Shown: positions 32,331-41,073, numbered from the stretch's first letter. The stretch is 64,000 bases of DNA from Solirubrobacter deserti (GCF_003344625.1 NZ_QPKJ02000003.1:868001-932000), one strand, 5' to 3'. The notes: generated by a model from the sequence alone, not told the origin. Made by a program: numbers and translations.

Positions 32331-34169
32331 GTGACGCATTCGCGATCGGGTCTCGCGTGCGCGATGGTGCTGCTCGCCGCCGTCTGCTGCCTGCTGCCGG
32401 GGGTGGCCGCCGCGCAGGGGGAACCCGTGCCCACGGTGACGCCGACGCCCGTGCCCACGCCGACGGGCCCGGACATCACGTGGCCGCTGCTCGTCACCAA
32501 CGACGCCGACGTCGACGCCGCCGAGGCGTGGGACATCTCGATGGGCGCGGACGTCACCGTCGGCGTCATCGATCAGCGGATCTTCGCCGGCCACAGCAAG
32601 TTCGCCGGGCGCATCGACACCGAGGAGAACGTCGTGCTGCCCGGTGAGGAGTGCGGCGCCGCCGCGCCGACCCTCACGGCCGATCACGGGACGCTGATCG
32701 CGGGCCTGATCGTCGCGCAGGGCGGCGACCCGGACGCGACGGGGAACATCGCGGTGCGCAAGCTGTCCGGGCTGGCGCCGGAGGCGCGGGTCCGCCCGAT
32801 CCGTGCCGTCAACCACTGCGGCAGCGCCACCCGCCGCGCCATCACGGCCGCCATCCGGTACGCCGGGGCGGCCGACCTGCCGATCGCGGTCGTGTCGTTG
32901 GCGACTGATCCACTGCTCCCGGTCTCCGAGCAGGAGAAGACCGCCGAGGAGCTCGAGGCCGCGTTCGCGGACTCGCCCGACACGCTCTTCGTCGTCGCCG
33001 CCGGCAACCACGGCAACGACAACGACGTGCCCGGCCGTCAGGTGTACCCCTGCTCGAGCGAGGCGCCGAACGTCGTCTGCGTCGGCATGACGGGGGACCC
33101 GGTCACCAGCGTGCCGGGCGGCGTCTACACCGACGCGCCGGTGTGCTGGGGCAACGTCGGCGCGACCTCCGTGGATCTGTTCGCCCCGGGCCTGGCCATC
33201 TCCTCGACGGCGCGCGGGGCTGAGGGCGGGTCCGCGTACGCCGTCCGGCCCGGCACCTCGATGGCGGCGCCGCTCGTCGCCGCCGCGGGGGCGCTGATCG
33301 AGGCGGTGGATCCGCTCACCTTCGAAGGGCCCGCCAAGCTCAAGGAGCTGCTGCTCGACGGCGGCGACTGGCACACCGAGCTGGACCCGATCTCGGTCAG
33401 CGGCCGCCGGCTCAACGCCGCCCGCTCGCTCGGCTCCCAGGCGCGGCTCGGCCGGCCGCCCGCGAGCAAGGCGTGGCAGAGCTGCGACCCCGACCACGAC
33501 GAGGTCCGCGGCGCCGAGGAGGACTGCCCCAACGAGCCCGGCACGCTCGCGGACCGCGGCTGCCCCGACACCGACAAGGACGGGAAGGTCGACCGCCTGG
33601 ACAACTGCCCGCGGTTCGCCAACGCGAACCAGGCCGACACGGACCGCGACGGCCTCGGCGACGGGTGCGATCCGACCGAGCGCGGCCCCAACACGGACGG
33701 CGACCAGCTCCCGGACATGGACGACGCGTGCCCGCTGCAGTCTGCGCTGACCGCGGACGGTTGCCCGGTCATCGTCCAGCCCACGCCCACCCCCACGCCC
33801 CGGCCGCCCGATGACGACGACGGCAACGTGAACCCGGGCACGCCGACGCCCGTGCCAACCCCGACGCCGGCGCCGACGGTCGTGCCCGACCCGGGGCTGC
33901 AGATCACCGTCCTGAAGGCCGAGCCGACGCGCAGCAAGGCCGTCAAGGTCACCATCCGGCTCTCGCGCACGGCGAAGGTGGCGCTCAAGGTCGAGCGCAA
34001 GATCGGGCGCAAGTGGCGCCGGGTGACCACGAAGTCGGTCACGGCGTCGATCAGCCTCAAGAGCCTCACGCTGCGCGCCGCCAAGGGGAAGAAGCTCTCG
34101 CGCGGCAGCTACCGGGTGACCGCCACCGTCGGTCGGCTGACCAAGAGCGCGCAGTTCAAGGTGAAGTGA
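32331..34169 (+). CDS. Secreted S8 (subtilisin-like) serine protease with thrombospondin-type Ca repeats
   Basis: 612 residues. After a signal peptide and a short PT-rich stretch comes an S8 domain. The triad is Asp81 (VGVIDQR, unusual where D-S/T-G is typical), His119 (DHGTLIAG) and Ser310 (GTSMAAPL); the oxyanion Asn is in AAGNHGN. TSP type 3-like repeats follow (DTDKDGKVDRLDNCP, DTDRDGLGDGCD), which bind Ca2+, then a PT linker and a C-terminal beta domain. GTG 32331 has GATGAT exactly 6 nt upstream and yields a compact signal peptide; ATG 32313 is an alternative. Confidence 0.84.
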   Translation: MTHSRSGLACAMVLLAAVCCLLPGVAAAQGEPVPTVTPTPVPTPTGPDITWPLLVTNDADVDAAEAWDISMGADVTVGVIDQRIFAGHSKFAGRIDTEENVVLPGEECGAAAPTLTADHGTLIAGLIVAQGGDPDATGNIAVRKLSGLAPEARVRPIRAVNHCGSATRRAITAAIRYAGAADLPIAVVSLATDPLLPVSEQEKTAEELEAAFADSPDTLFVVAAGNHGNDNDVPGRQVYPCSSEAPNVVCVGMTGDPVTSVPGGVYTDAPVCWGNVGATSVDLFAPGLAISSTARGAEGGSAYAVRPGTSMAAPLVAAAGALIEAVDPLTFEGPAKLKELLLDGGDWHTELDPISVSGRRLNAARSLGSQARLGRPPASKAWQSCDPDHDEVRGAEEDCPNEPGTLADRGCPDTDKDGKVDRLDNCPRFANANQADTDRDGLGDGCDPTERGPNTDGDQLPDMDDACPLQSALTADGCPVIVQPTPTPTPRPPDDDDGNVNPGTPTPVPTPTPAPTVVPDPGLQITVLKAEPTRSKAVKVTIRLSRTAKVALKVERKIGRKWRRVTTKSVTASISLKSLTLRAAKGKKLSRGSYRVTATVGRLTKSAQFKVK

Positions 34170-34906
34170 ACGCGGGCGTTCTCGCCTTCGGCGACTCGAT
34201 CACCAACGGTGGCGGGGAGCTGCAGTGGGGCGTCGCGCTGCAGTCGTGGGCGCTGTGGACGGCCCGCGGGCTCGGGCTGCCGTACACGGGCTACGCCGTC
34301 GACGGCGCGCGGGTCGGGGACGTCGCGGACATGCAGGTGCCGGCGTTCCTGGAGCGCACGGCGCTGCCTGAAGCCCGGTACGCGGTCGGCTGTCTGTACG
34401 CGGGCGTCAACGACGTGCGGGTGCCCGGCTTCGACGCGGCGGCGTTCGAGGCCGCGTACGCGTCGGTCGCTACGTTCCTCGCGCAGCGGTGCGAGCGGGT
34501 GTTGGTGGTGACGATCCCGGACGGGCTCGGACTTCCGCGCGCGGGCGGGATCGCGGCCGGCAACGCGGCGATCCTGCGCGTGGCCGCGGACGTTGGCGCG
34601 CTCGTGCTCGACCTACGCGACTTCGGCGCGCGCAACCACGTGATGGCCGACCGCGTGCACCCGACGGCGTTCGGTCAGGTGGCGATCGCCGAGCGTGCGC
34701 TGGCGGTGCTCGCGGCGGACGGGATGGCCGTGCGCGTGCGGCCCTCGGCCCTGATCGCGCCAAGCGAGCGCACGCGGCTGCGCACGCTGCAGGGCGACTG
34801 GAGCTACGTGTACCGGACGCTCAAGGGGCTGGCTCGGGCTTCGGGTGCCGCGGGTCGGGTGCGCCGAGCTGTTCGAGCCGCTTCGGGACGTAGCGGTAGC
34901 CGATGA
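34166..34906 (+). CDS. SGNH/GDSL hydrolase
   Basis: 246 residues, no signal peptide. Block I is VLAFGDSITNG (nucleophile Ser), block III is AGVND (Asn), and block V is DRVHPTAFGQ (Asp-His). This fits a cytoplasmic esterase or lipase-like hydrolase. GTG 34166 overlaps the protease TGA (GTGA). After about residue 218 the frame continues into low-complexity Arg/Ala sequence and overlaps the convergent gene by 86 nt, so the extreme C terminus may be non-essential read-on. Confidence 0.8.
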   Translation: MNAGVLAFGDSITNGGGELQWGVALQSWALWTARGLGLPYTGYAVDGARVGDVADMQVPAFLERTALPEARYAVGCLYAGVNDVRVPGFDAAAFEAAYASVATFLAQRCERVLVVTIPDGLGLPRAGGIAAGNAAILRVAADVGALVLDLRDFGARNHVMADRVHPTAFGQVAIAERALAVLAADGMAVRVRPSALIAPSERTRLRTLQGDWSYVYRTLKGLARASGAAGRVRRAVRAASGRSGSR

Positions 34907-35471
34907 ACAGCAGCAGGCCGAATGCGGGCAGGCCCATCGCGATCGACGCGACGCCGAGCGCCTCGACGTTGCCGATGTAGATCAGGTAGGCGTAGATGGC
35001 GGCGCGCAGGCCGAACAGCGCGGCCCAGGCGAGGGTGTACTCGGTCATCACGCGGCGCACGGCGGGCTGCTGCGGCCACCCCGGCTCGGCGCGGTAGAGC
35101 GTCGCGACGATGAAGCCCGCGAGCGGGCGCCGGATCAGTGCCGAGCCGGCGAAGATCACGCACAGCCCGAGCTGCTGGAGCATCTTCGGGACGAAGTAGC
35201 CCTCGGCCTGGCCGCTGCGGACGGCGATGAATGCGGCCAGGCCGGTGCCGAGCAGGCCGCCGACGGCGTTCATCACCGACTTGCGGCGCACGAGCCGCTC
35301 GACGAACAGGGCGATCCCGATGCCGACCGCCACGGCCGCCGCCAGGTTGACCTCCTTGGTGATCGTGTAGACGATCACGAACGCCAGCGGCGCCAGCGCG
35401 GTGTCCGCCAGCGCCCGCCGGTCGCGCAGCATGTCGAACGGGCCGGGCGGGTGCTGGTCGGGTGGCGTCAC
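34821..35471 (-). CDS. DUF3159 family membrane protein
   Basis: 216 residues with about five or six membrane segments: ALAPLAFVIVYTITKEVNLA, AVAVGIGIALFVERLVRRK, LLGTGLAAFIAVRSG, ALFGLRAAIYAYLIYIG. This matches the actinobacterial DUF3159 layout, whose role is unknown. GTG 35471 overlaps the stop of the methyltransferase gene (GTGA). Confidence 0.72.
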   Translation of the reverse strand: MTPPDQHPPGPFDMLRDRRALADTALAPLAFVIVYTITKEVNLAAAVAVGIGIALFVERLVRRKSVMNAVGGLLGTGLAAFIAVRSGQAEGYFVPKMLQQLGLCVIFAGSALIRRPLAGFIVATLYRAEPGWPQQPAVRRVMTEYTLAWAALFGLRAAIYAYLIYIGNVEALGVASIAMGLPAFGLLLFIGYRYVPKRLEQLGAPDPRHPKPEPAP

Positions 35472-36376
35472 GCGCGTTTGCGGGCCGCGAGCATGAGGTT
35501 GTAGAACAGCTGCGGCGGCAGGCGGGGCTCGAGCAGCGAGCGGTCCACGCGCTGGAGCAGGATGTAGCCCTTGTAGGCGTACTGGATCCAGCCCCACGGG
35601 ACGTCCTTGGGCTCGGCGCTCGCCTCGAGCGTGCGGTTGAACCAGCCGAACCAGTTCGCGAGCAGCTCCTCGCCGCGGACCTCGACGTCGGTGAAGCCGC
35701 CGGCGGCCGCGTGCCGCTTGAGGTCGGCCGGGACGAAGGCGTGTACGTCGACGACGGCCTCCAGCGCGTGTTCGTCCTCGTCGGCGCCCTGGTGCTGCGG
35801 CGCGGGGCGCGCCTTGACCGCGCGGCGCCACAGCGGGGCGGCCTTGACCGCGGCCCGCTTCGGGATCGCGGCGAGCTTGTCGCCCTGGCGGGACGGCTCG
35901 CCGGCGAAGAACAGCGTGCCGCCCGGTTTCAGGACGCGGTGGAACTCGCGGAACGCCTGGTCGAGGTCCGGCAGATGGTGCAGGACGGCGTGACCCAGGA
36001 CGAGGTCGAAGGACGCATCCTCGAACGGGAGTTGCGTCGCGTCGCACGCCGCGGTCTCGACCTCGAGGCCGAGCTCGTGCGCGTTGTGCTCGAGCGTGGC
36101 GAGCATGCCCGGGCTGATGTCCGTGCAGGTGGCCTGCTCGATCACGCCGGTCTGCAGCAGGTTGAGGCTGAAGTACCCGGTGCCGGCGCCGATCTCGAGC
36201 GAGTGCGCGAACGGCCCGGGGTTCGGGCCCAGCAGCTTCGCCAGCTTGCCGAGCACCTGCTGGTGGCCGATCTCGCCGAAGGAGATGCCCCACTTGGAGT
36301 CGTACGTCTCGGCCGCCACGTCGTGGTAGCGGCGGTTGACGTCGAGGATCTCGTGCTCTGTGGGCGGGGCGGCCAT
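35468..36376 (-). CDS. Class I SAM-dependent methyltransferase
   Basis: 302 residues. Motif I is SLEIGAGTGYFSLNL, the acidic post-I loop is TCTDISPGM, motif II/III is FDLVLGHAVLHHLPD, and RVLKPGGTLFFAGEP follows. It resembles methyltransferases acting on small molecules or lipids (UbiE/menaquinone-like), but the C-terminal 120 residues are particular to this subgroup, so the substrate is open. ATG 36376 keeps the conserved HEILDVNRRYHDVAAETYD lead-in. TACGCT is 12 nt upstream. Confidence 0.8.
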   Translation of the reverse strand: MAAPPTEHEILDVNRRYHDVAAETYDSKWGISFGEIGHQQVLGKLAKLLGPNPGPFAHSLEIGAGTGYFSLNLLQTGVIEQATCTDISPGMLATLEHNAHELGLEVETAACDATQLPFEDASFDLVLGHAVLHHLPDLDQAFREFHRVLKPGGTLFFAGEPSRQGDKLAAIPKRAAVKAAPLWRRAVKARPAPQHQGADEDEHALEAVVDVHAFVPADLKRHAAAGGFTDVEVRGEELLANWFGWFNRTLEASAEPKDVPWGWIQYAYKGYILLQRVDRSLLEPRLPPQLFYNLMLAARKRA

Positions 36377-36395
36377 ACGCGGCCACTGAGCGTAG

Positions 36396-37271
36396 CTACG
36401 GGACCACGTAGCGGGACGCGATGACGCGCCGGGCCGTGGCGTCCGTCCTGATCCAGGCGAGGAACCGGGCGAGCGCGCCGGCCGGGCGCCCGCGCGTGAC
36501 GAACCCGAGCGTGCGCCGCGCGGGATAGGAGCCGTCGGCCACGGTCGCGCGCGTGCACGGGACGCCCTCATAGGGCACGGCGTGCAGGCGGCGCGCGAAC
36601 TCGAGGTCGACGTACCCGAAGGCGGCCGGGGTCGCGGCGATGTGGTCGCGGACCTGGGCCGAGGCGGTGTAGGTGGTGGCGGGCGCGAGCGGCGTCGCGA
36701 GGTCGACGAACGTCGTCAGGAACACGTTGCGGGCCGCGGAGGTGACGTCGAAGGTGACCCGCTCGATCGCGTCCCGGCGCGGCGCGCCGGCGATCTGCGC
36801 CCAGCTCGTCGTCGCGCCGGAGACGAGCGGCTGCAGCTGCGCGCGCGTGAGGTTGGGCACGCGGTTGGCCGGGTTCGTGACCAGGCAGATCGCCGACCGC
36901 GCGAGCGGCGTGAACGTGAGCCCGGGCGGGTCCCCGGGCTCGAGCCCACGCCCCGACAGGCCCGCGTCGACGATTCCGCGCGCCGCGTCCGCGATCCCGA
37001 TGCCGGTCCCGCCGCCCACGAGCGAGAACCGCGGCGCGTCGGCTCGCTCGCGCCGGTAGAAGTAGGCGAGGTCGGCCACGACGGCCTGCGCCGGGCTCGC
37101 CCCGCTCATCGTGATCGTGCGCGCCGCGCCGGGCGCCGGCGACGGCGTGAGGAGGAGAGATGCAACCGTCGCCGCACCCAGCAGCCGGCGCGCACGTTTG
37201 AGGGCGGCGCCGCGGCCGCGGGCCGGGCCGGGCGAGGGGGCCGCGCCGCTCGCGCCGCTCAGCCCACCCAT
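36396..37271 (-). CDS. PstS-like phosphate-type substrate-binding protein
   Basis: 291 residues. It has a long N-terminal region with a signal sequence (RRLLGAATVASLLLTPSPAP) and a PBP-like domain: TITMSGASPAQAVV, SLVGGGTGIGIADAARG (ligand loop), AFGYVDLEF. PstS proteins bind phosphate; this one is shorter than usual and has no pst permease nearby, so it may bind another oxyanion or act as a sensor. ATG 37271 overlaps the end of the subtilase gene by 13 nt. The start could be later, just before the signal sequence, but no better codon is seen. Confidence 0.72.
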   Translation of the reverse strand: MGGLSGASGAAPSPGPARGRGAALKRARRLLGAATVASLLLTPSPAPGAARTITMSGASPAQAVVADLAYFYRRERADAPRFSLVGGGTGIGIADAARGIVDAGLSGRGLEPGDPPGLTFTPLARSAICLVTNPANRVPNLTRAQLQPLVSGATTSWAQIAGAPRRDAIERVTFDVTSAARNVFLTTFVDLATPLAPATTYTASAQVRDHIAATPAAFGYVDLEFARRLHAVPYEGVPCTRATVADGSYPARRTLGFVTRGRPAGALARFLAWIRTDATARRVIASRYVVP

Positions 37272-38635
37272 ACCGCGCCTCCGATCCCGCCGCCCGTGCC
37301 CACGTGGCGCTTGCCGGAGCGCAGCGTCCGGACGCGGGCGCTGGCCCGGGACAGGCGGCGGCCGTCGGCGGCGAGGGCGTAGACCGCGAGGCGGCGGCCG
37401 GCGCGATTGCGCAGGCGCACGTTGAGCACCGTGCGGCCGCCGCGCAGCTGGGCGACGCGGCGGCCGTCGAGGCGCAGCTCGATGCGGGCGACGCTTCCGG
37501 CCGCGCCGAGCACGGCGAGCTGGGCCTGGGTCGTGCGGCCCTTGCGGGTCGCGCTCAGCACGCGCAGCGACGGCGGCTGGCTGCGGTCGTAGCTCGCGGT
37601 TCCACTGGCGGCGAGCACCGCGCCGAGCGCGTCGACGTAGCCCGCGCTGACCGGGACGGACCCGCGCGTGGCGTGCTGGAGCAGCTGCGCGCGCAGCTCC
37701 GCCGCCGGCAGGTGGGGCGCGACCGACGCCATCAGCGCGGCGACGCCCGCCACGTGCGGCGCCGCCATCGACGTGCCGGACTTGAATTCGTAGCCGCCCG
37801 ACTTGGAGGTCGAGATCACCTCGACGCCGGGAGCGGCGACGGGGACGGTCAGGCGGCCGTAGTTGGAGAAGTCGGGCAGCGAACGGCCCTGGTCGGGCTC
37901 GGTCGCGGCGACGCCGACCACGTTCGAGGCGGGGATGGCGACCGGGTAGACGGGCTGCTGGTCGACGTTGACGCCGCTGTTGCCGGCCGAGCACACGATC
38001 AGCGCGTTCGCGGCCGCGGCGGCTTCGATCGCGGTGCGCATGCGCGGGTCGTCGACGTTGCCCTCGAGGCTGAGGTTGATGATCCGCGCGCCCATCGCCG
38101 CTGCGTAGCGGATGCCCTCGGCGACGCCGCCGGTGGTCCCGCCGCCCTGGTCGTCCAGGACCTTGACGGTCATGATCTTCGCCCGGTAGGCCACGCCGAC
38201 CACGCCGCGCCCGTTCGCGGCCGCCGCGATCGTCCCGGCCACGTGCGTGCCGTGCCCGTATCCGTCGTGGAGGTCCTGCGCGGCGCCCTTGGTCGTGAGG
38301 TCGACGCCGTGGACGTCGTCGACATAGCCGTTGGCGTCGTCGTCGACGTTGTTGCCCGGTACCTCGGCGAAGTTCGTCCACGCGTTCGGGGCGAGGTCGG
38401 CGTGGTCGAGGCGGGTGCCGGAGTCCACGACCGCGACGGTCACCCCGGCGCCTGCGGCCAGCGCCCAGGCGCCCGGGAGGTCGAAGACGGTTCCGGGTGC
38501 GACGGCCCACTGCTCGCCCTGCAGCGCGTCGGTCGGGGCGGCCGACGCCGGAGCAGTCGCGAGCGCGAAGGCAACAACCAAGCTTGCGGTCCGGCCGGGA
38601 ATGGGGCACCTCCTGCTCAGCGCGAGCCTACCCAT
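37259..38635 (-). CDS. Secreted S8 subtilisin-like serine protease
   Basis: 458 residues from ATG 38635. Triad: Asp71 (VAVVDSG), His128 (HGTHVAG), Ser289 (GTSMAAPHVAG); the oxyanion Asn is in SAGNSG. A C-terminal Arg-rich beta domain follows the catalytic domain. The ATG at 38635 lacks a Shine-Dalgarno and lies upstream of the likely -10. An in-frame ATT at 38602 with AGGAGG 6 nt upstream would give a textbook signal peptide (PGRTASLVVAFALATAPASA). The true start may be that ATT; see findings. The secreted location is clear either way. Confidence 0.85.
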   Translation of the reverse strand: MGRLALSRRCPIPGRTASLVVAFALATAPASAAPTDALQGEQWAVAPGTVFDLPGAWALAAGAGVTVAVVDSGTRLDHADLAPNAWTNFAEVPGNNVDDDANGYVDDVHGVDLTTKGAAQDLHDGYGHGTHVAGTIAAAANGRGVVGVAYRAKIMTVKVLDDQGGGTTGGVAEGIRYAAAMGARIINLSLEGNVDDPRMRTAIEAAAAANALIVCSAGNSGVNVDQQPVYPVAIPASNVVGVAATEPDQGRSLPDFSNYGRLTVPVAAPGVEVISTSKSGGYEFKSGTSMAAPHVAGVAALMASVAPHLPAAELRAQLLQHATRGSVPVSAGYVDALGAVLAASGTASYDRSQPPSLRVLSATRKGRTTQAQLAVLGAAGSVARIELRLDGRRVAQLRGGRTVLNVRLRNRAGRRLAVYALAADGRRLSRASARVRTLRSGKRHVGTGGGIGGAVWVG

Positions 38636-38655
38636 CTAGATGTTCACTATGTCAA
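38625..38655 (-). promoter_or_regulatory. Promoter of the subtilase gene
   Basis: A perfect -35 TTGACA (38655-38650) and TAGGCT (38630-38625) are separated by 19 nt on the minus strand. Transcription would start near 38618, placing the AGGAGG at 38614-38609 and ATT 38602 in a short leader. The ATG at 38635 would be upstream of the start point. Confidence 0.45.
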
Positions 38656-38660
38656 CCGTT

Positions 38661-38666
38661 TAGGGT
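38661..38666 (+). promoter_or_regulatory. -10-like box (TAGGGT)
   Basis: TAGGGT, exactly 6 nt, then ATG 38673; a leaderless arrangement. Confidence 0.5.
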
Positions 38667-38672
38667 TGGGGC

Positions 38673-39584
38673 ATGCGGTGCTCGGTATTGCTCGTCGCGT
38701 TCGGGATCTGGCTCTGCTCCACGCCCGCGCAGGCGCAGCAGGTGCGCCTCGCAGCGCCCGCCGACTGCCTCACCAACTCGGGCTGCGCGGTGGGCCTGCG
38801 GTCCGTATACGGACTTGACGTGCGTTCAGTGTTGGTTCCGCTGACCGTCGCCGACGCCGGCATCTCCGCGCTCGACGACGGCCGCGCCGAGGTGGCGATC
38901 GCGTTCTCGTCCAACCCGCAGGTGTCCCGGCCCGACATCGTCACGCTGCGCGACGACCGCTCGATGATCTACGACGACCACGTCGTCCCGGTCATCCGCC
39001 GCCAGCTGCTGCGCGATTACGGCGCGCGCGCCGCGCGAGCGCTGCGCCGGCGGCTGAACGCGGCGTCCGCAGTGCTCACGACGCTCGCGCTGCGCGGGCT
39101 CAACCAGCACGTCATCGACGGCCGCATGCCGGAGGCGGTGGGCGGCGAGTTCATCGACGCGAACGGCCTGGGCGGAAGCGCCGCGCGGCGCCCCGGCAAG
39201 CGGATCGTCGTCGGCTACATGGCGTTCGACGAGAACGAGACGCTCGCGCACCTGTACGCCGAGGCGCTGCGCGCGGGCGGCTTCCGCGTCGTCGTGCGCG
39301 CCGTCGGCGGGCTGCGCCCCGAGGCCGTGCGCAAGCTGCGCCGGGACCAGATCGACCTGTATCCGGCCTATAGCGGCTCGCTGCTGCGCTACCTGGTCGG
39401 GACGAAGCCGGAGCGGCTGCGGGCGGGCCTGCGTCGGACGCTCGCCCGCATCGACGTCGAGCCGCTGCGCGCCTCCCGCGCGCAGGACCGCAACGTATTC
39501 GTGACCAAGACCGACACCGCGAGCCGGCTCGGCCTCGCGAGCATCTCCGACCTCAGGCGTTACTGGCAGACTGCCGGTTCGTGA
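38673..39584 (+). CDS. OpuAC/OsmF-type osmoprotectant-binding protein, circularly permuted
   Basis: 303 residues with signal peptide (VLLVAFGIWLCSTPAQA). Residues 35-165 match the C-terminal lobe of glycine-betaine-binding proteins (SVYGLDVRSVLVPL, EVAIAFSS, VVPVIRRQLL, LNQHVIDG). Residues 176-300 match the N-terminal lobe (KRIVVGYMAFDENETLAHLY, IDLYPAYSGSLL, SRLGLASISDL). The lobe order is therefore swapped relative to the family, so a single domain has been permuted or was cut from a tandem pair. No permease or ATPase is adjacent. The following gene is coupled by GTGA. Confidence 0.75.
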   Translation: MRCSVLLVAFGIWLCSTPAQAQQVRLAAPADCLTNSGCAVGLRSVYGLDVRSVLVPLTVADAGISALDDGRAEVAIAFSSNPQVSRPDIVTLRDDRSMIYDDHVVPVIRRQLLRDYGARAARALRRRLNAASAVLTTLALRGLNQHVIDGRMPEAVGGEFIDANGLGGSAARRPGKRIVVGYMAFDENETLAHLYAEALRAGGFRVVVRAVGGLRPEAVRKLRRDQIDLYPAYSGSLLRYLVGTKPERLRAGLRRTLARIDVEPLRASRAQDRNVFVTKTDTASRLGLASISDLRRYWQTAGS

Positions 39585-39949
39585 GCTCGGAGCTCGACCG
39601 CGTCCGCGAGATCTGCCTGGCGCTCCCCGAGGTGACGGAGCGGCTCAGCCACGGCCATCCGACGTGGTTCGTGCGCGACAAGAAGACGTTCGTCTCCTTC
39701 CACGACAACCACCACCACGACGGGCGGCTCGCGCTCTGGTGCGCCGCGCCGGAAGGGATGCAGGAGACGCTCGTCGCCGGCGAGCCTCGCCACTACTTCC
39801 GGCCGCCGTACGTCGGCCACCGCGGCTGGATCGGCGTGAACCTGGACAGCGGGCTCGACTGGAACGAGATCGCGGGCGCGATCGAGGACGCGTACGCCGA
39901 GATCGCGCCTAAGTCGCTGGTCGAGCGCGCTGCTCGAAGATCGCAGTGA
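39581..39949 (+). CDS. MmcQ/YjbR-like protein
   Basis: 122 residues. It shows the family pattern CLALPEVTERLSHGHPTWFV, KTFVSF, and WCAAPEGMQE with a C-terminal helix. Members are small CyaY-like-fold proteins sometimes called DNA-binding; the role is unclear. GTG 39581 overlaps the upstream stop (GTGA). The 3' end overlaps the convergent phosphoesterase by 41 nt. Confidence 0.8.
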   Translation: MSSELDRVREICLALPEVTERLSHGHPTWFVRDKKTFVSFHDNHHHDGRLALWCAAPEGMQETLVAGEPRHYFRPPYVGHRGWIGVNLDSGLDWNEIAGAIEDAYAEIAPKSLVERAARRSQ

Positions 39950-40619
39950 TCTCGTCGGGTGCGACGGGCTCCACGAGCGCCGCGTCCACCGATATCACGT
40001 CCGGCCAGATCGCTCGCATCCGCCGGCCCGCCGCAGCCGCGTCGTACGCGGTGCCCCGCAGCTCGGGAACGCCGTCCGCGACCCACAGCCAGCGCGCGGC
40101 GCCGTCGCCCTCGTACGGGAGACCGACGCTGCCGGCGTTGATGAAGCGTGTGCCGCCGACGGTGCGGTCGTGCTGCTGGTGCGTGTGGCCGGCGACCACC
40201 AGCGGCCCGGCTCCGGCCAGCGCCTCGGCGTAGCGCTCGTCCGGGCTGATGCGCGTGAGCATCTCCTCGTCACTGCGCGGCGTGGCGTGGCAGTAGAGGA
40301 CGCCGTCGATCTCGGTCGTGAGCGGGAGCTCGCCGAGCGGCTGCGCGCGGTCGCCGAGCTCGTCGGCGCTGCGCCGCGCGGTCACGGCGGCCAGGTCTTC
40401 GGGCGCCGGAGCCGCGGGCGCGTTCGCCGTCTCGCGCTCGCCGTTCCCGCGCACCCAGCGCGTGGGCAGCTGCGCGAGCCGGTCGAGCGTCGCGGCGGCG
40501 AACGGGCCCGGGACCGCGTCGCCGCCGACGAGCACCAGGTCGAAGTCCGGCGCGGCCGCCAGCACGGCCTCGAGCGCGTCGATGTTGCCGTGGATGTCGT
40601 ACAGCGCGAGGACGTTCAC
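39909..40619 (-). CDS. Calcineurin-like metallophosphoesterase (YfcE/DUF-type)
   Basis: 236 residues. Metal ligands are visible in order: YDIHGN (Asp, His), GGDAV (Asp), RGNGE (Asn), CHATP (His) and GHTHQQ (His-x-His). This is the single-domain MPE fold of cytoplasmic phosphodiesterases. GTG 40619 has TACGAT exactly 6 nt upstream on the minus strand, supporting a leaderless start and excluding longer versions. Confidence 0.85.
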   Translation of the reverse strand: MNVLALYDIHGNIDALEAVLAAAPDFDLVLVGGDAVPGPFAAATLDRLAQLPTRWVRGNGERETANAPAAPAPEDLAAVTARRSADELGDRAQPLGELPLTTEIDGVLYCHATPRSDEEMLTRISPDERYAEALAGAGPLVVAGHTHQQHDRTVGGTRFINAGSVGLPYEGDGAARWLWVADGVPELRGTAYDAAAAGRRMRAIWPDVISVDAALVEPVAPDEITAIFEQRARPAT

Positions 40620-40625
40620 GGCGCG

Positions 40626-40631
40626 ATCGTA
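40626..40631 (-). promoter_or_regulatory. -10-like box (TACGAT)
   Basis: TACGAT on the minus strand, 6 nt before GTG 40619. The same hexamer at the same spacing precedes the PP2C gene at 41116. Confidence 0.5.
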
Positions 40632-40683
40632 CCGCAACCGCACGGTTGCGGGAACCGAATCCGTCGCGCGGTGTACAAGCGGT

Positions 40684-41073
40684 ATGCGGGTCATCGCCGC
40701 GACCATCCTCGCGCTGCTGCTCTTCGCGCCCGCCGCGACTGCGAAGGAGGGCGTCCGGGCGCGCCTCGAGAGCCGCCTCGACCTGAACGCCCGGGCCGGC
40801 AGCGAGATCACGGTCAAGTGGCGCCTCTACATCCGCGACAGCGGCCGGCCGTTCGACGCCGGTGAGCTGTTCGTGCGGCTGCGCAGCAAGGGCTCCGGCG
40901 CGCCGACCCGCGCCTACGGCAAGGGCGACCGCGGCCGCTACACGGCGCGCGTGCGGGTCCCGCGCGGCGGCCTCGGCGGCATCCGCTTCGGGCTGATGGG
41001 CTACCGCTCGTTCCCCGGCGGCGAGTCCGAGCCCGCGCCCGTCTTCTTCCCGCTCGACAACGACCCGTTCTAA
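40684..41073 (+). CDS. Small secreted protein of unknown function
   Basis: 129 residues. The signal peptide is MRVIAATILALLLFAPAATA, followed by a single beta-rich domain (GSEITVKWRLYIRDSGRPFD, GRYTARVRVPRGGLGG) ending VFFPLDNDPF. This resembles an Ig-like or YtkA-like module but no family is certain. It is divergent from the phosphoesterase, with only 64 nt between the starts. Confidence 0.65.
   Translation: MRVIAATILALLLFAPAATAKEGVRARLESRLDLNARAGSEITVKWRLYIRDSGRPFDAGELFVRLRSKGSGAPTRAYGKGDRGRYTARVRVPRGGLGGIRFGLMGYRSFPGGESEPAPVFFPLDNDPF

Noticed and set aside
39909..40817. Longer N terminus for the phosphoesterase up to 40817
   Set aside because: The extra 66 residues are not conserved and overlap the divergent secreted-protein gene; GTG 40619 has a -10 box 6 nt upstream.
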